From: Trissonchulus latispiculum | Taxonomy: Eukaryota; Nematoda; Enoplea; Enoplida; Ironidae | Length of the DNA stretch: 64,000 bases | Direction of reading: 5' to 3' | Assembly (NCBI GenBank): GCA_030248195.1 | Contig: JASAND010020041.1 | Location: forward strand, 30,433-94,432 | Part shown: in pieces, positions 21,303 through 32,033 of the stretch | How positions within the stretch are numbered: the first letter of the stretch is position 1 | Layout: each line of letters starts with the position of its first letter | The notes under the pieces: model-generated | Database searches by the model: none | Seen by the model: the letters and a program-made list of their open reading frames with translations, nothing else | What the model was told of the DNA's origin: nothing | Position numbers and translations under genes: made by a program

Positions 21303-22483
21303 GGGCCTTTTCAAGAAAGGGTAGAGTAGAGTTAAAATTAAGTCGATCCTTTTCGTTAAAAGAGTTAATTTTAACTCTGCGAGTTAGAGAGAGTTAAAAA
21401 TTTTAACCTTTTTAATCCTCTGCGTTAGTGAAAAGAGTTAAAATTAACTCGCTTTAACTCTGCCCTTTTCAGGAATCGCGTGCAGAGTTAAAAACCTGTG
21501 GAGCTAAATTTAACTCTACTCTTTTCACGAAAGGGTTAAATTTAACTCGGTTTAACTCTTTCTGAGCATTTTCTATTGAAATTTAACCCCAGGCAAAACA
21601 CGCAGGTTAAGCAGAGTTAAAATTAACTCTATTCATGAAACCATTGGGTTAATTTTAACTGTCATTTTTAACTCCTTAACTCTACAGCTTTCAACCCTGC
21701 AGGGTTAAAGAGAGTTAAAACATGTAGAGTTAAAATTAACTCTGTGCTTTCATTAACTTTCATTAATTTCAAATTAACTCGCTCTAACTCTGCCCTTTTC
21801 GGGATCGGGGGGCGGGGTTAAAAACCTTGTGGGGTAAATTTAAATTTCTTCTTTCTTGTCGGGAGGGTTATATTTTTTTCTGTTTACTCTCTGAGCATTT
21901 TCTATTGAAATTTAACCCCAGGCAAAACACGCAGGTTAAGCAGAGTTAAAATTAACTCTATTCATGAAACCATTGGGTTAATTTTAACTGTCATTTTTAA
22001 CTCCTTAACTCTACAGCTTTCAACCCTGCAGGGTTAAAGAGAGTTAAAACATGTAGAGTTAAAATTAATCTGCGCTTTCATTAACTTTCATTAATTTCAA
22101 ATTAACTCGCTCTAACTCTGCCCTTTTCAGGAATCGCGTGCAGAGTTAAAAACTTGTGGAGTTAAATTTAACTCTACCCTTTTCACGAAAGGGTTAAATT
22201 TAACTCGATTTAACTCTTTCTGAGCATTTTCTATTGAAATTTAACACCAGGCAAAACACGCAGGTTAAGCAGAGCTAAAATTAACTCTATTCATGAAACC
22301 ATTGGGTTAATTTTAACTGTCATTTTTAACTCCTTAACTCTACAGCTTTCAACCCTGCAGGGTTAAAGAGAGTTAAAACATGTAGAGTTAAAATTAACTC
22401 TGTGCTTTCATGAAAAGAGTTAATTTTAACTCTACCCAACTCCACTCTACCCTAATCTACTCTACCCTTTCTTGAAAAGGCCC
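21303..22483. mobile_element. PIF/Harbinger-like MITE with internal 330-bp tandem repeats
   Basis: The termini are GGGCCTTTTCAAGAAAGGGT at 21,303 and its reverse complement ending at 22,483. They are flanked by the 3-bp direct repeat CTA (21,300-21,302 and 22,484-22,486). The interior contains three tandem copies of a unit of about 330 bp, anchored by GCATTTTCTATTGAAATTTA at about 21,566, 21,895 and 22,228. The units are full of GAGTTAAAATTAACTC palindromes. There is no transposase. Confidence 0.75.
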
Positions 22484-22486
22484 CTA

Positions 22487-24477
22487 GAAAGTTATTTGCA
22501 CTCTACATTATATCCTGAACATGTACGCTAAGTTATAGCACTGCATCTTTTATATAGCGAAACATTTTTCTCATTTTTCTTCCTTATTTTAGCTTTTTTA
22601 TATTCCTATGCTTAATACATGTAAAGGTCACATTTAAAGGGCTCAACACTTCAACAGTGTGATTATTACGCAAACCGCCTGATTACAAAATGTGAAAATG
22701 AACAAAGTCTGGTAACTCCCACCCGTCTTTAAGGTGCTGGTATCCCTCTTCGTGAATTTGGCCTTACAAGCTGCAATTCTTTATGAAAGTGAATGAAACT
22801 TTCCAAATACAAATGAAATTTTTTGCCACTATTCTCTAAGTATATACAATACGTAGACATGGGACTGGTTGTTCTGGCTGGAAAGAGGGCAAGAGGGCTT
22901 CTACAACCTTTGAGATATCTCTAGTGGTTAAGTCGGTATACGCCAAAAACGATTTTGGGGTCAACAACGCGACTTCCAGGAAATCAGGTTTTTCGAACTG
23001 CCAAATCTTACGGATTATACTCAATCGATGCACGGTATAATTGCACATTTTATCAATGCATATTAGCTGGAATTCGAATTTGCTGCTTTAAGCCAGAGAT
23101 TTGGCCAAAAAGCGATTTGAACATCGATTTCGGTGTTGTCAGGAGGAGAAGTCATGGAAGTCATGGAAGGCAGAAGTCTGAGGTGGGTCTCCAAGAGCTT
23201 CTCGATAAAGAGAAAGCTTAGCCCTCGTCGCCAGTTGTAGTGTCGAGGCGGACAGTACACTTCGAGTATATAAGAAGATACTCGGTTATGTGTAATGAGG
23301 CGGCGTGACGTCGGTCCTCAGAAAATATTATTATGCGTGTGTTTTTGAAATTATGTTAGGAATAGTATTTTTATGAGTGAATTGTAAGGTGTATAAATTA
23401 TGTTGAAAGTGTATTTTGAAATAAGTTTGAAATTATCGTGTGAAATTCATGTGAGAGTTTTTATGCTGAGAGTTTTAACGTGTCTATGTGTAAATTACGT
23501 ATATGTGTGTCAGCCAGCCTAGTCAATAGGTGGCGCTGTTTGTTCTGTCTGTCTTGTTGGAAGCGCATATACGGCTCCGCTAAAGGGTCTCAAAATTCAA
23601 CCAATCCCGTTCCGCCACATTTCAAAACTGGTCTTGTCTAGACATCTCAAAATTTATTCAGTCTAGTGTTTTCTTTCAAACTGTGTGGTCGTGTTTTTCT
23701 TTAACGTGCCTCCCCAAGTCCTGTTATTTGCTGTGCTTATTTTAATGACAATCCAGCTTAAAGTGGTTACGGCTTTAGGCTTTAGTGAGCTCCAGGGTGA
23801 CCCTGTAGAGCCACATTACTAGTGTTATTTATTCTTGTATTAGATGATAATTCCGTTTTCTTATCTTTAGAAGTTCTTCTCTTTTTAGTCCTTTTTCTAA
23901 GTTTTCTACGAAGTCTCTTAAAATTTCTCTAAAAGTTTAGGTCTCTTTCTACTTGGTTAGTCCTCTTACATTTCGTTTGTTGTAGTATCCTTGTTTGGTA
24001 GAAATTATTGTGTATTTTGTATTTTATTCTCTACTGTTGCTTCACTATTTAGTTAGGCTATTTCATACACTGCAGTTTATTCTAAATTTTGTACGCATTT
24101 CGGGGTTCGCCCCTTTGTCAAGCATATTTTTAAAGTAAATGTGGTCTCATTTTTGGGCCATTTTAGGGTGTCTCTTGTAGTTAGGTTTTTGTATTAGAAT
24201 TGCATAGTCGGTAAGTAGGACTTTTTCTGAGATTTATTGGGTAGGTAGTTAGTTGTTTTAAGTATGTATTTTTCAGCAAATTTGGGGTAGGTCATTTATT
24301 ATTTGAGTCTTTGCTCTTCATCGGCGGTTAAACTCCGTTCGGTAGGATACACTTAGGAATTTTGGCGAGGTTAGTTAGGTCGACTGGAACTACATCTCCT
24401 CCAGGTTCGACGTTCTCCTTGTGCACAGTTTCCCACTCGTAAAGTTTGGTTAGTTCGTACACTTCCAACTTTACATA
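22487..24477. other. 2-kb region, no recognised gene
   Basis: An open frame near 22,955-23,221 has no recognisable domain. A tRNA A-box-like TAGTGGTTAAGTCGG occurs at about 22,921 without a B box. GAGTATATAAGAAG near 23,265 is TATA-like. From 23,800 onward the plus strand is T-rich with no coding signal. An old LTR or UTR is possible but unproven. Confidence 0.3.
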
Positions 24478-24672
24478 TGCAAGCGTAGACTGAAGTCAAC
24501 GGTTTTATTACAGAGAAACAACAAGAATGATTAACAGTAACAATACATGAGCTTATATAGCAATGTCAACAACAATGTCATGGAATAATATGCAAATGAA
24601 CTTGGCTGATGCAATTATGCAAATTAGGCAATCAGCACAATTGTCAGACACAACAGTATGTTTCTTCCAACA
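24478..24672 (-). mobile_element. Candidate solo LTR, minus strand
   Basis: Read on the minus strand it runs from TGTTGGAAGAAACATAC to GTCTACGCTTGCA. Inside there is a TATA-like CTATATAAGC at about 24,560 and an AATAAA poly(A) signal about 50 bp downstream of it. The TG..CA ends, size and signal order suit a short LTR. No clear TSD or internal retrovirus-like region was seen. Confidence 0.45.
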
Positions 24673-25043
24673 TAATATTTATAAGAATTGATGTAACAAG
24701 TACATAGTGCCCACAACGGGCAGGATTCCTCGACCGACAACTGTCTGCATCCAATTTTTGCTTCAATATTGTTTGAATCTTCAGAGTGCCTGTGACTATA
24801 ACAAAATTTCTTTTGCAAAGGTCCTAATAGATGGTAAAGTGTAGGATAACTAACATTTTTTCTGTTGATATGGCACGGTAGCGCCAAGTCCTCGGTTAAG
24901 TATGTGTCGATGTGCCTTCGTTCCTAAGCTGAAAACTCATTGTGCACCAATCCGAGTTAGAGAATTTTCGACCTGACACCCACCGAATGTTTTTAGAGAG
25001 AGAAAGAAGGACTTCAAAATGCCACCAAATTATAGTAATCTAA
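24673..25043. other. Spacer, no recognised feature
   Basis: Nothing recognisable between the candidate LTR and the next MITE. Confidence 0.3.
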
Positions 25044-25334
25044 AGGCCTATTTCTTTAAAGATTAAAATAGTCGAATTAAACGGATTAAAAGCTGGATTA
25101 AAATGTGAACGGCTGTTTCTTTAATGCAGGATTAAACGGATTACATTACATTACATTACATTAAACTTTTAGTCCTAGGTGCATTAAAGGAAATAGGATT
25201 AAATCTAATCCGTTTAACTAGCTGGATTAAATTTTAATCCGTGTATCAAATTTAATCCGTTTAATCCGAGGTGCTGTTTCTTTAATGCAGATTAATTTTA
25301 ATCTAATCCGTTTAATCTTTAAAGAAATAGGGCC
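25044..25334. mobile_element. Short MITE with GGCCTATTTCTTTAAAG termini
   Basis: GGCCTATTTCTTTAAAG at 25,045 is mirrored by CTTTAAAGAAATAGGGCC ending at 25,334. The interior repeats GGATTAAA and its complement, so it is largely self-complementary. TSDs are not clear. The GGGCC ends suggest the same class as the elements at 21,303 and 32,359. Confidence 0.65.
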
Positions 25335-26354
25335 ATAGTTTCTCCTTTTCATACTGTATGCTATATGTGTTACGTGCAAATTGCGTTCTCGTGCAGATTG
25401 TAATTTGCACGGGAAAATCGTAAATTGTAATTTACATGATGAAATCGTGCAAATTATAATTTGCACGGTTGTTTTCGGTGCAAATTACAGTTTGCATGGA
25501 AAGTACCGTGCAAATTGTAAACTTACGTCTCAGGTTGGACCTTATCGTTTTAAAAACGTTGTTTACTTAAAAACTTTGTATATATATAAACTTTTTATAA
25601 TTTCAAAAATGGTATCCTATTTTGATTTTTGAATTGAATTTTGATTTTCCAATAAACATTTACTGTATTTTAGAAGGAGCGTAATTTTCCAGATTTTCTG
25701 CATGTCGAATTAAATATTTGCTGGAAACATTGGTGACATCATTCGATACCTCTATCAAATAATTGGGGAGCCATTTTTTATGTATTTTGGATTTTGAAAC
25801 TTTGTATATGTGGTAGACAGATAGCGAAGTTAGACACTTCTAGAAGTGTCTTCTCATTTTAGACACTTCGCAAAGTGCCTAAACACAGTGCGAAAATTGT
25901 CGAGTGACGTTTTTGTGCAGTGTGCATTACAGTGAATTAGAAACATGCAGAAAATTTCATTTGTCATGAACTATTCGACTCTAATCAAGTTATTTATAGA
26001 AACAAGTTAGTTTACGTACCACTATTTTTCCTTTTTCGGAATTTATTTCTGGGATGAAGTGGACAAAAACAGAAGCCCGTCCAATATTAAAGAAATAAAT
26101 AAAATACACTCTCGTGCTAATTCCAACATTTTCCAGTTATCATATGTACACGTAAAAAGACATTAAATTCCTATATTAGTAGTGCATGCGACCTCTGCCA
26201 GACTTGGTTCAAACACTTGCGGCTCATCAGTGGAGAAGTGTAGAACTAAGTTCTTTAGGATGCTTTGGAAAAATCTTTTAGAAAATAAGTGAAAGATAGT
26301 TTCGCCGCCAGTCGCCTCATAAAGTGTCATTAGTGTGGTGAACAAACATATATT

Positions 26355-27385
26355 ACATCCAAAATATGAAAAATTTTCTCATTTTGAAAACTGTTAACAA
26401 TGGGTAGGTTAAGAAATTGGACAATTCCTTAATATTTCGATAATTAAAATATTTAAAACATGAAACATGAAATTCTAACAGAATGAAATTAATAAATTTC
26501 ATCACCGTTTCCTTAAATTATATATATTTTTCATAAGTATATACTCAGAAAGGAGGAACTCGATAGATTCTGAAGACAAGACAAAAACTATTCTCGTTCC
26601 AAAATATGAAACATTTCTCATTTTGAAAACTGTTAACAATGGGTAGGGTAAGAAATTGGACAATTCCCTAATATTTCGATAATTAAAATATTTAAAACAT
26701 GAAACATGAAATTCTAACAGAATGAAATTAATAAATTTCATCACCGTTTCCTTAAATTATATATATTTTTGATAAGTATATACTCAGAAAGGAGGAACTC
26801 GATAGATTCTGAAGACAAGACAAAAACTATTCTCGTTCCAAAATATGAAACATTTCTCATTTTGAAAACTGTTAACAAAGGGTAAGAAATTGGACAATTC
26901 CCTAATATTTCGTTAATTAAAACATTTCAAAACATGAGACATAAAATTCTAAAAGAATGAAATATTTCGTTAATTAAAACATTTCAAAACATGAGACATG
27001 AAATTCTAAGAGAATGAAATTAATAAATTTCATCACCGTTTCCTTAAATTATATATATATATATATATATTTTTTTTTTTGATAAGTACTCAGAAAGCAG
27101 GAACTCGATAGATTTCTGAGGACAAGACAAAAACTATTCTCATTCCAAAATATGAAAAATTTCTCATATTGAAAACTGTTAACAATGGGTAGGGTAAGAA
27201 ATTGGACAATTCCCTAATATTTCGATAATAAAAACATTGAAAACATGAAACATGAAATTTTAACAGAATGAGATTAACAAATTTCACTGCTGCTTCCTTA
27301 AATAATATTTTTGAAACGTTCTCAGAAAGCAGGAACTCGATAGATTCTGCAGACATGACAAAGCTATTCTCATTCAAAATATAAT
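26355..27385. repeat. Tandem repeat, about four units of 240 bp or more
   Basis: Units start near 26,355, 26,598, 26,838 and 27,146 with a CCAAAATATGAAA block. They share GAAAACTGTTAACAA, GAAATTGGACAATTCC and AGGAACTCGATAGATT. The third unit is lengthened by a local duplication and an AT run. Similar minus-strand frames in each unit only reflect the repeat. Confidence 0.8.
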
Positions 27386-28065
27386 ACATTTATTTATTCA
27401 ATGTTAGTTCAATGCTAATACATAGATAATTCCCAAAATATATGCTTTAGGCTAGAGTAAGGATTAGTAAGTATTAGTATAGTACGTAGATATACTTTAG
27501 TACGACATAGGTCGTAAAGACTTTAGTACGACGACAGTCGTAAAATACTTTAATTTGTTTACACAACTATGGTTCAGGGTTCAGCTTTCGGAAGTTTGAA
27601 ATATTTAGTTTTTCCTGCTGCGCCTCAGCGCAGCAGGTCTTTTAAATTTGTTCAGGCTGAGCTTCAGCACAGACTTTATTTGTGAAACATGCATTTTAAC
27701 GTAAATGCATGTGTGCAATGGTTTAAGATAGGCTTTACATGATTTCTATGTGGGATTTTCTTTCGGCAGACTTCTGGTTCTAATACATTCAATTGCGCAT
27801 ATGTGCAAGTTAAGTGGAATCTGACTGACATAAGAATTCGAAACTGGAAATTTTCTTCTTTTCTAAATGATGACTAATAAAGTCTTTTAACTGGCAGTTG
27901 TGAGCTTCTTATATTAAATTTCATAAATTTCCCAAGTAGAGAATACACTGGAGTATTCCGTCTCCTCAACAGTTCGAATTATTGCTAAAATATGGAATGA
28001 ATGTTAATTTTTTTCTGACACCAGCAGGCAAAGATAATTATCATTAGCAATCATCGCACAATGTC

Positions 28066-28419
28066 TTGCAGAACATTTTGCTGTACTATCAAAGCAACTA
28101 TCATCTCTCACGTATAAAAATGTTGACTGCGCAGCAGGTTTATAATTTCGCAAAATATTTATCCATCGGAAACTTGATCTTTTGCACACAATATTGCTTG
28201 TTTACATATATATTGTACCTACTGGACACTCAACTTTTGGCTTATTTCTGTGTCTGTATATACTCTTTAATGATTGAAAATGCGGTCACCGAAAATGTAG
28301 TTTTGCAAAAACACGACCGAATTTTTTCCATCGATTGTGGAAAATTTGATTGTACGCTGGAGGACTGCCCTTTAACAGGTGTTTATTTCTTTTTAACATA
28401 TAATAACAGTGAATATTGA
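28066..28419 (+). other. Open frame of unknown nature inside the inverted-repeat element
   Basis: About 117 codons are open and could end at a donor-like ACAG before GTGTTT near 28,380. The translation has hydrophobic stretches and a CTLEDCPLTG end, but I do not recognise it. It may be an exon of a transposon gene or chance. Confidence 0.2.
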
Positions 28420-28820
28420 ATTCGACCTGCAAAAATCTGGAAAATTACGCTTCTTCTAAAATACAGTAAGTTTATTGGAAAATCAAAATTCAATTCAAAA
28501 ATCAAAATAAGATACCATTTTTTGAAATTATAAAAAGTTATATACAAAGTTTTTAAGTAACAGGGCTGCCGTGCGACCTTTCTCAGAAAAAAGGAAATAA
28601 AAAAGGAATTTTGCACCGAAAAAAGGGAAAAAGGAATTTGTCCGACAAGATCTAGGAAATAAAAGGAATCTTCAGAGCTAAATTAATAACGATACTGAGA
28701 AAAAATTAAATTTTTTCCATTTTGAACAGCCGCACAAGGTTTGAAACATTTAAATACGTACGTTTCTAACTAAAGATAATTTAAGCAAAACGCTATTCAA
28801 AATGCAAATACGGACGCGTT

Positions 28821-29103
28821 CAGTGGCGGCGCCAGATTTGTGTTTCTCCCTTTGGGGTGTCGGGCCCCCCTAGAAAATTTTTTCAGCTGTTTATATGTAT
28901 AGTTTGATTTTTTTAAGAAATTTTTAAAACAAATCGGCAAATTTTTGCTAAAAAGCGTAAAATTTTTGCTAAAATGTGAGAATTTTTTTGGGAAATGAAG
29001 GTAAAATTTGCTAAAATTTGGCAAAAATTTTTGATTTCCCAAAAAAGGTCGTCGGATTTTTGGGTCGGGCCTCCCCCTTCAAAAAATCCTGGCGCCGCTA
29101 CTA
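28821..29103. mobile_element. hAT-like MITE with CAGTGGCGGCGCCAG terminus, 8-bp TSD
   Basis: The ends CAGTGGCGGCGCCAG and CTGGCGCCGCTACTA are near-perfect inverted repeats. The 8-bp direct repeat GACGCGTT flanks it at 28,813-28,820 and 29,104-29,111. It is 283 bp, T-rich inside, and nested within the hAT-like element at 28,561-29,892. Confidence 0.85.
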
Positions 29104-29314
29104 GACGCGTTAGGCTACTATGAAATAGAAAATACGCGCCGAAGGCGCGAAATTTTTTGGTTTTGTACCCCTTTTGTATTTTTATATTTTTCCGACCCTC
29201 GACTCACAAACAGGAAGGCGACCCTGTATCTGCACTTGATCTATTTTTTTTGGAAAACGTGACTGTGACACCTACGCATTTAGTGCATTCAGCAAATACC
29301 CCAAATCGTGCACT

Positions 29315-29591
29315 TTGCTCAAAAACTCTGCAGCAATCTATGCACACATTACAATATATATATTATCTTCCGTACCACGGAACTGGAAGCGTCCCAGAGA
29401 AAGAGCATTCGATACGTGGGCACGCATTGTTGTTAAGGAAATGGAGCCAGCCTTCAGGGAAGTTTCCTGGAAACGGTGGAAAGCAAATCCCTTGTCCGAA
29501 ATGCTGACCCACGCGGAAGATCGAGAGCTCTGGCGAAGCAAAGTCATTATGGCAAGGGCACCCCGCATCCGCGGGGACAGGTGAATACAAG

Positions 29592-29626
<35 letters not shown>
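29315..29626 (+). pseudogene. LINE C-terminal fragment (RTE/CR1-like) followed by (AT)n
   Basis: A plus frame reads KRPRERAFDTWARIVVKEM and then a MLTHAEDRELWRSKV end. This recalls the C-terminal tail of RTE/CR1/Jockey-type proteins, where a basic RPR..W segment precedes A.DR..WR. It stops at 29,582 and is followed by an (AT)n run at 29,598-29,626 that could be its 3' tail. No TSD was identified. Confidence 0.4.
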
Positions 29627-29628
<2 letters not shown>

Positions 29629-30261
29629 GTACGTTTAATGTTTTTCAAGATTATCTAAGCGTTCTATCTAGTTCAAATTAATTTTTAACTCATGTCTTTA
29701 AGCAAGCAAAAGAAAAGTCCAACAATTTCTATAAATCTAAATTCGTACTTGCAGGTTATGCTATTAAATATTAAGTAAAAATGTATGTAGATCTAACTAT
29801 TCTATAATAAAACGGAAAAATTAAGCTAAACAATATTCCGGCGAAGCCGATTTTCAGAAAATTTTTGGAAAAAACGAACCGCGGCAGCCCTGAAGTAAAC
29901 GTTTTAAAAACTGTAAGGTCCAATCTGAGACGTAAGTTTACAATTTGCACAGGACTCCTTGCAAACTGCAATTTGCACGGAAAACAACCGTGCAAATTAT
30001 AATTTGCACGATTTCATCATGCAAATTACAATTTGCACGATTTTCCCGTGCAAATTACAATTTGCACGGGAACACAATTTGCACGTAACATATGCATAAC
30101 TTGGTCCTATTCTACAACTTAAGCCTATTCCAAGTTAAACACTTTAATTTTTAATGCAAGACAACTACAAACTTCACATTAAAACCAACCATACAAATTA
30201 ACATGTATTTCAAGCACTGAACTCACATCCTTCAAAAACGATGTGGTAAAATAAAGAGCCG

Positions 30262-30888
30262 GGATCTTTTCCACAACCCCCCCCCTCAATACGAACTGGT
30301 TGGATTGGGGGTTATTGGGTGATCCAAATGCGGTCATATTTGGAGAAGGTGTTACCTGAGGCTCAGTAATTTAAAAAATTTATAAAATTTTAAATTTTTT
30401 AAAATTTTAAAAATTTTTAAATTTCAAAATTTTTGAATTTTTTTTAAAATTTTCTAATAGATTCGATGATTCTGAGCATTTTTTCTTGGACATCTGAAAA
30501 TGCTTCCTGCTATCTCTACAGTGGCTCTAACTGTAAAGATCAATGAAAATTGCCGCCAACAATAGGCACATGATTACTACTGTATACAGGCGACGTTTTC
30601 CTTTGATCGTTACAGTTAGAGCCGCTGTAGAGGTCGCAGGAACCATTTTCAGATGCTGCTGCAAGAAGGAAAAATGCTCAGCATCATAGAATCTATCAGA
30701 AAATTTTGAGAAAATTCAAAAATTTTGAAACTTAAAAAATTTTAAAATTTTAAAGAAATTAAAATTATCGAAATTTTGAAATTACTGAGCCTCAGGTAAC
30801 ACCTTTACAAAATATAAACGCATTTGAATCACCCAATAACCCCCAATCCAACCAGTTCGTATTGAGGGGGGGATTGTGGAAAAGATCC
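30262..30888. mobile_element. Foldback element with GGATCTTTTCCACAA termini
   Basis: GGATCTTTTCCACAACCCCC at the left is mirrored by GGGGATTGTGGAAAAGATCC at the right. Arms of about 280 bp contain GGTGTTACCTGAGGCTCAGT and its complement. Its first ten bases match the ends of the element at 9400-9994, so they may share a transposase. No clear TSD. Confidence 0.75.
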
Positions 30889-31824
30889 AAATCCAAAAGC
30901 CGTCTGTTTTATAACTTCAAAATTTTTACCAGTGTTTTATAATAAGAAGAGAAGGAAACTCAAACAAGACACATTACAACTTACAAGAAACAAATCTAGC
31001 TGAACACAAGTATGCATATGAATGATTCAGTGAATATGCTAATGCAACAAACATTGTTATACAAAGTTACATCTGTCCTACCTACACATCAGTAAATTTT
31101 TAAATTCAGTATAAGTGAGACAGTTTCTGTTTTATTTGGTCTCCTAGACTTTTGACTAAACATGTATATAAAGCAATCCCGCCAACGTATAAAAACATCA
31201 CGACAATGAACTGAACGAACATAATATACTAATATACTATTAAAAACCATACGCACACCAACGTTGTAAGCAATATTCAAACGAAATGGCTGTTTGGATC
31301 AACAAACAAACAAACAAACAAATAAACACGGACCATTTGCCAGCCACTCTAGCAAAGACAAGTAAAGTATGTAACAAGTACTCAACAGGAGCGTATTTAA
31401 ACAAAATAACATAAAACTACACAATGCGGAAGTAAATACAATAGAACTTATGTATCAGTATAGTATTATAGTAGTACGTACGATACGATGGGAACAACAA
31501 ACACAAAGCCGTGCTGCTTTAAACCACCATACGCCAAGTACAACAACAGTAACAGACTATGTATGTAAGGTACAGAAGAAAAATATAAAAGTTCACAAAG
31601 CAGTATATATATGACAACAACGCAAAATATAACAAACACAAAACAGTTACACGAAAAGTTTTGCAAGGTCCTGCTCTCCGAAACTCAGCATCAGGTTTTT
31701 ACAGAACAATCCACAATCCAATAATAATCAATAGCAAAAACTCAAAGTATTCGTCCATATCTTCTCTTATAAAAATCTGTTCAAATGATCAACAGTCAAG
31801 TCTTTTTTAGGCAAAATCAGGCTT
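30889..31824 (-). other. TP53BP1: Probable 3' UTR and downstream flank of the 53BP1 gene
   Basis: No coding potential. It follows the stop codon at 31,825-31,827 in the direction of transcription. It contains a candidate poly(A) signal at 31,131-31,136 and a CAAA run near 31,305. Confidence 0.5.
31131..31136 (-). promoter_or_regulatory. TP53BP1: Candidate poly(A) signal for the 53BP1 gene
   Basis: AATAAA on the minus strand, about 690 nt downstream of the stop codon. Other AT-rich hexamers exist, so the true site is not certain. Confidence 0.35.
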
Positions 31825-32033
31825 TCAGGGTGCTGCAGGGGGCGGAGGTCCAGACTCCACAAAATCATACTGATACTTAATGTGGGCACTGGCAGCGGGT
31901 CGCTCTCCCGTGATGATGGCCTGGATGAGCCATTCTGAGGAGACGACGTCCGCTCCACGATTACGAGCCTCCTGTAGTAGATCAGGCGGACAGCTGATGT
32001 CAGTCAGAAGCAGATGAACGGGATCATCACTGT
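31825..32033 (-). CDS. TP53BP1: 53BP1 exon e30, BRCT2 second half and stop
   Basis: The acceptor GGCTATTTTTAG was chosen for phase. LLLTDISCPPDLLQEARNRG, then VVSSEWLIQAIITGER and HIKYQYDFV. A short Pro/Ala tail ends at TGA (31,825-31,827). Confidence 0.93.

Larger units (their letters stand above)
28561..29892. mobile_element. hAT-like element inserted into the right arm
   Basis: The ends are CAGGGCTGCCG and CGGCAGCCCTG, classic hAT-type termini. Direct repeats AAGTAA flank it; the left arm of the host element (about 25,560) shows the unoccupied site. It contains a nested hAT-like MITE (28,821-29,103) and a LINE-like coding fragment near 29,340-29,583. No transposase ORF is seen. Confidence 0.75.
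25370..30090. mobile_element. Inverted-repeat element with about 350-bp arms, right arm split by hAT
   Basis: The left arm is 25,370-25,716. The right arm is its reverse complement in two pieces, 28,425-28,560 and 29,893-30,090. Arms begin TGTTACGTGCAAATTG and contain several palindromes of the form GTGCAAATTATAATTTGCAC. Between the arms are the tandem repeats at 26,355-27,385 and open frames of unknown meaning. Outer TSD not clear. Confidence 0.65.

Noticed and set aside
26502..27389. Minus-strand ORFs resembling each other
   Set aside because: They are repeat copies within the 240-bp tandem array without domain content.
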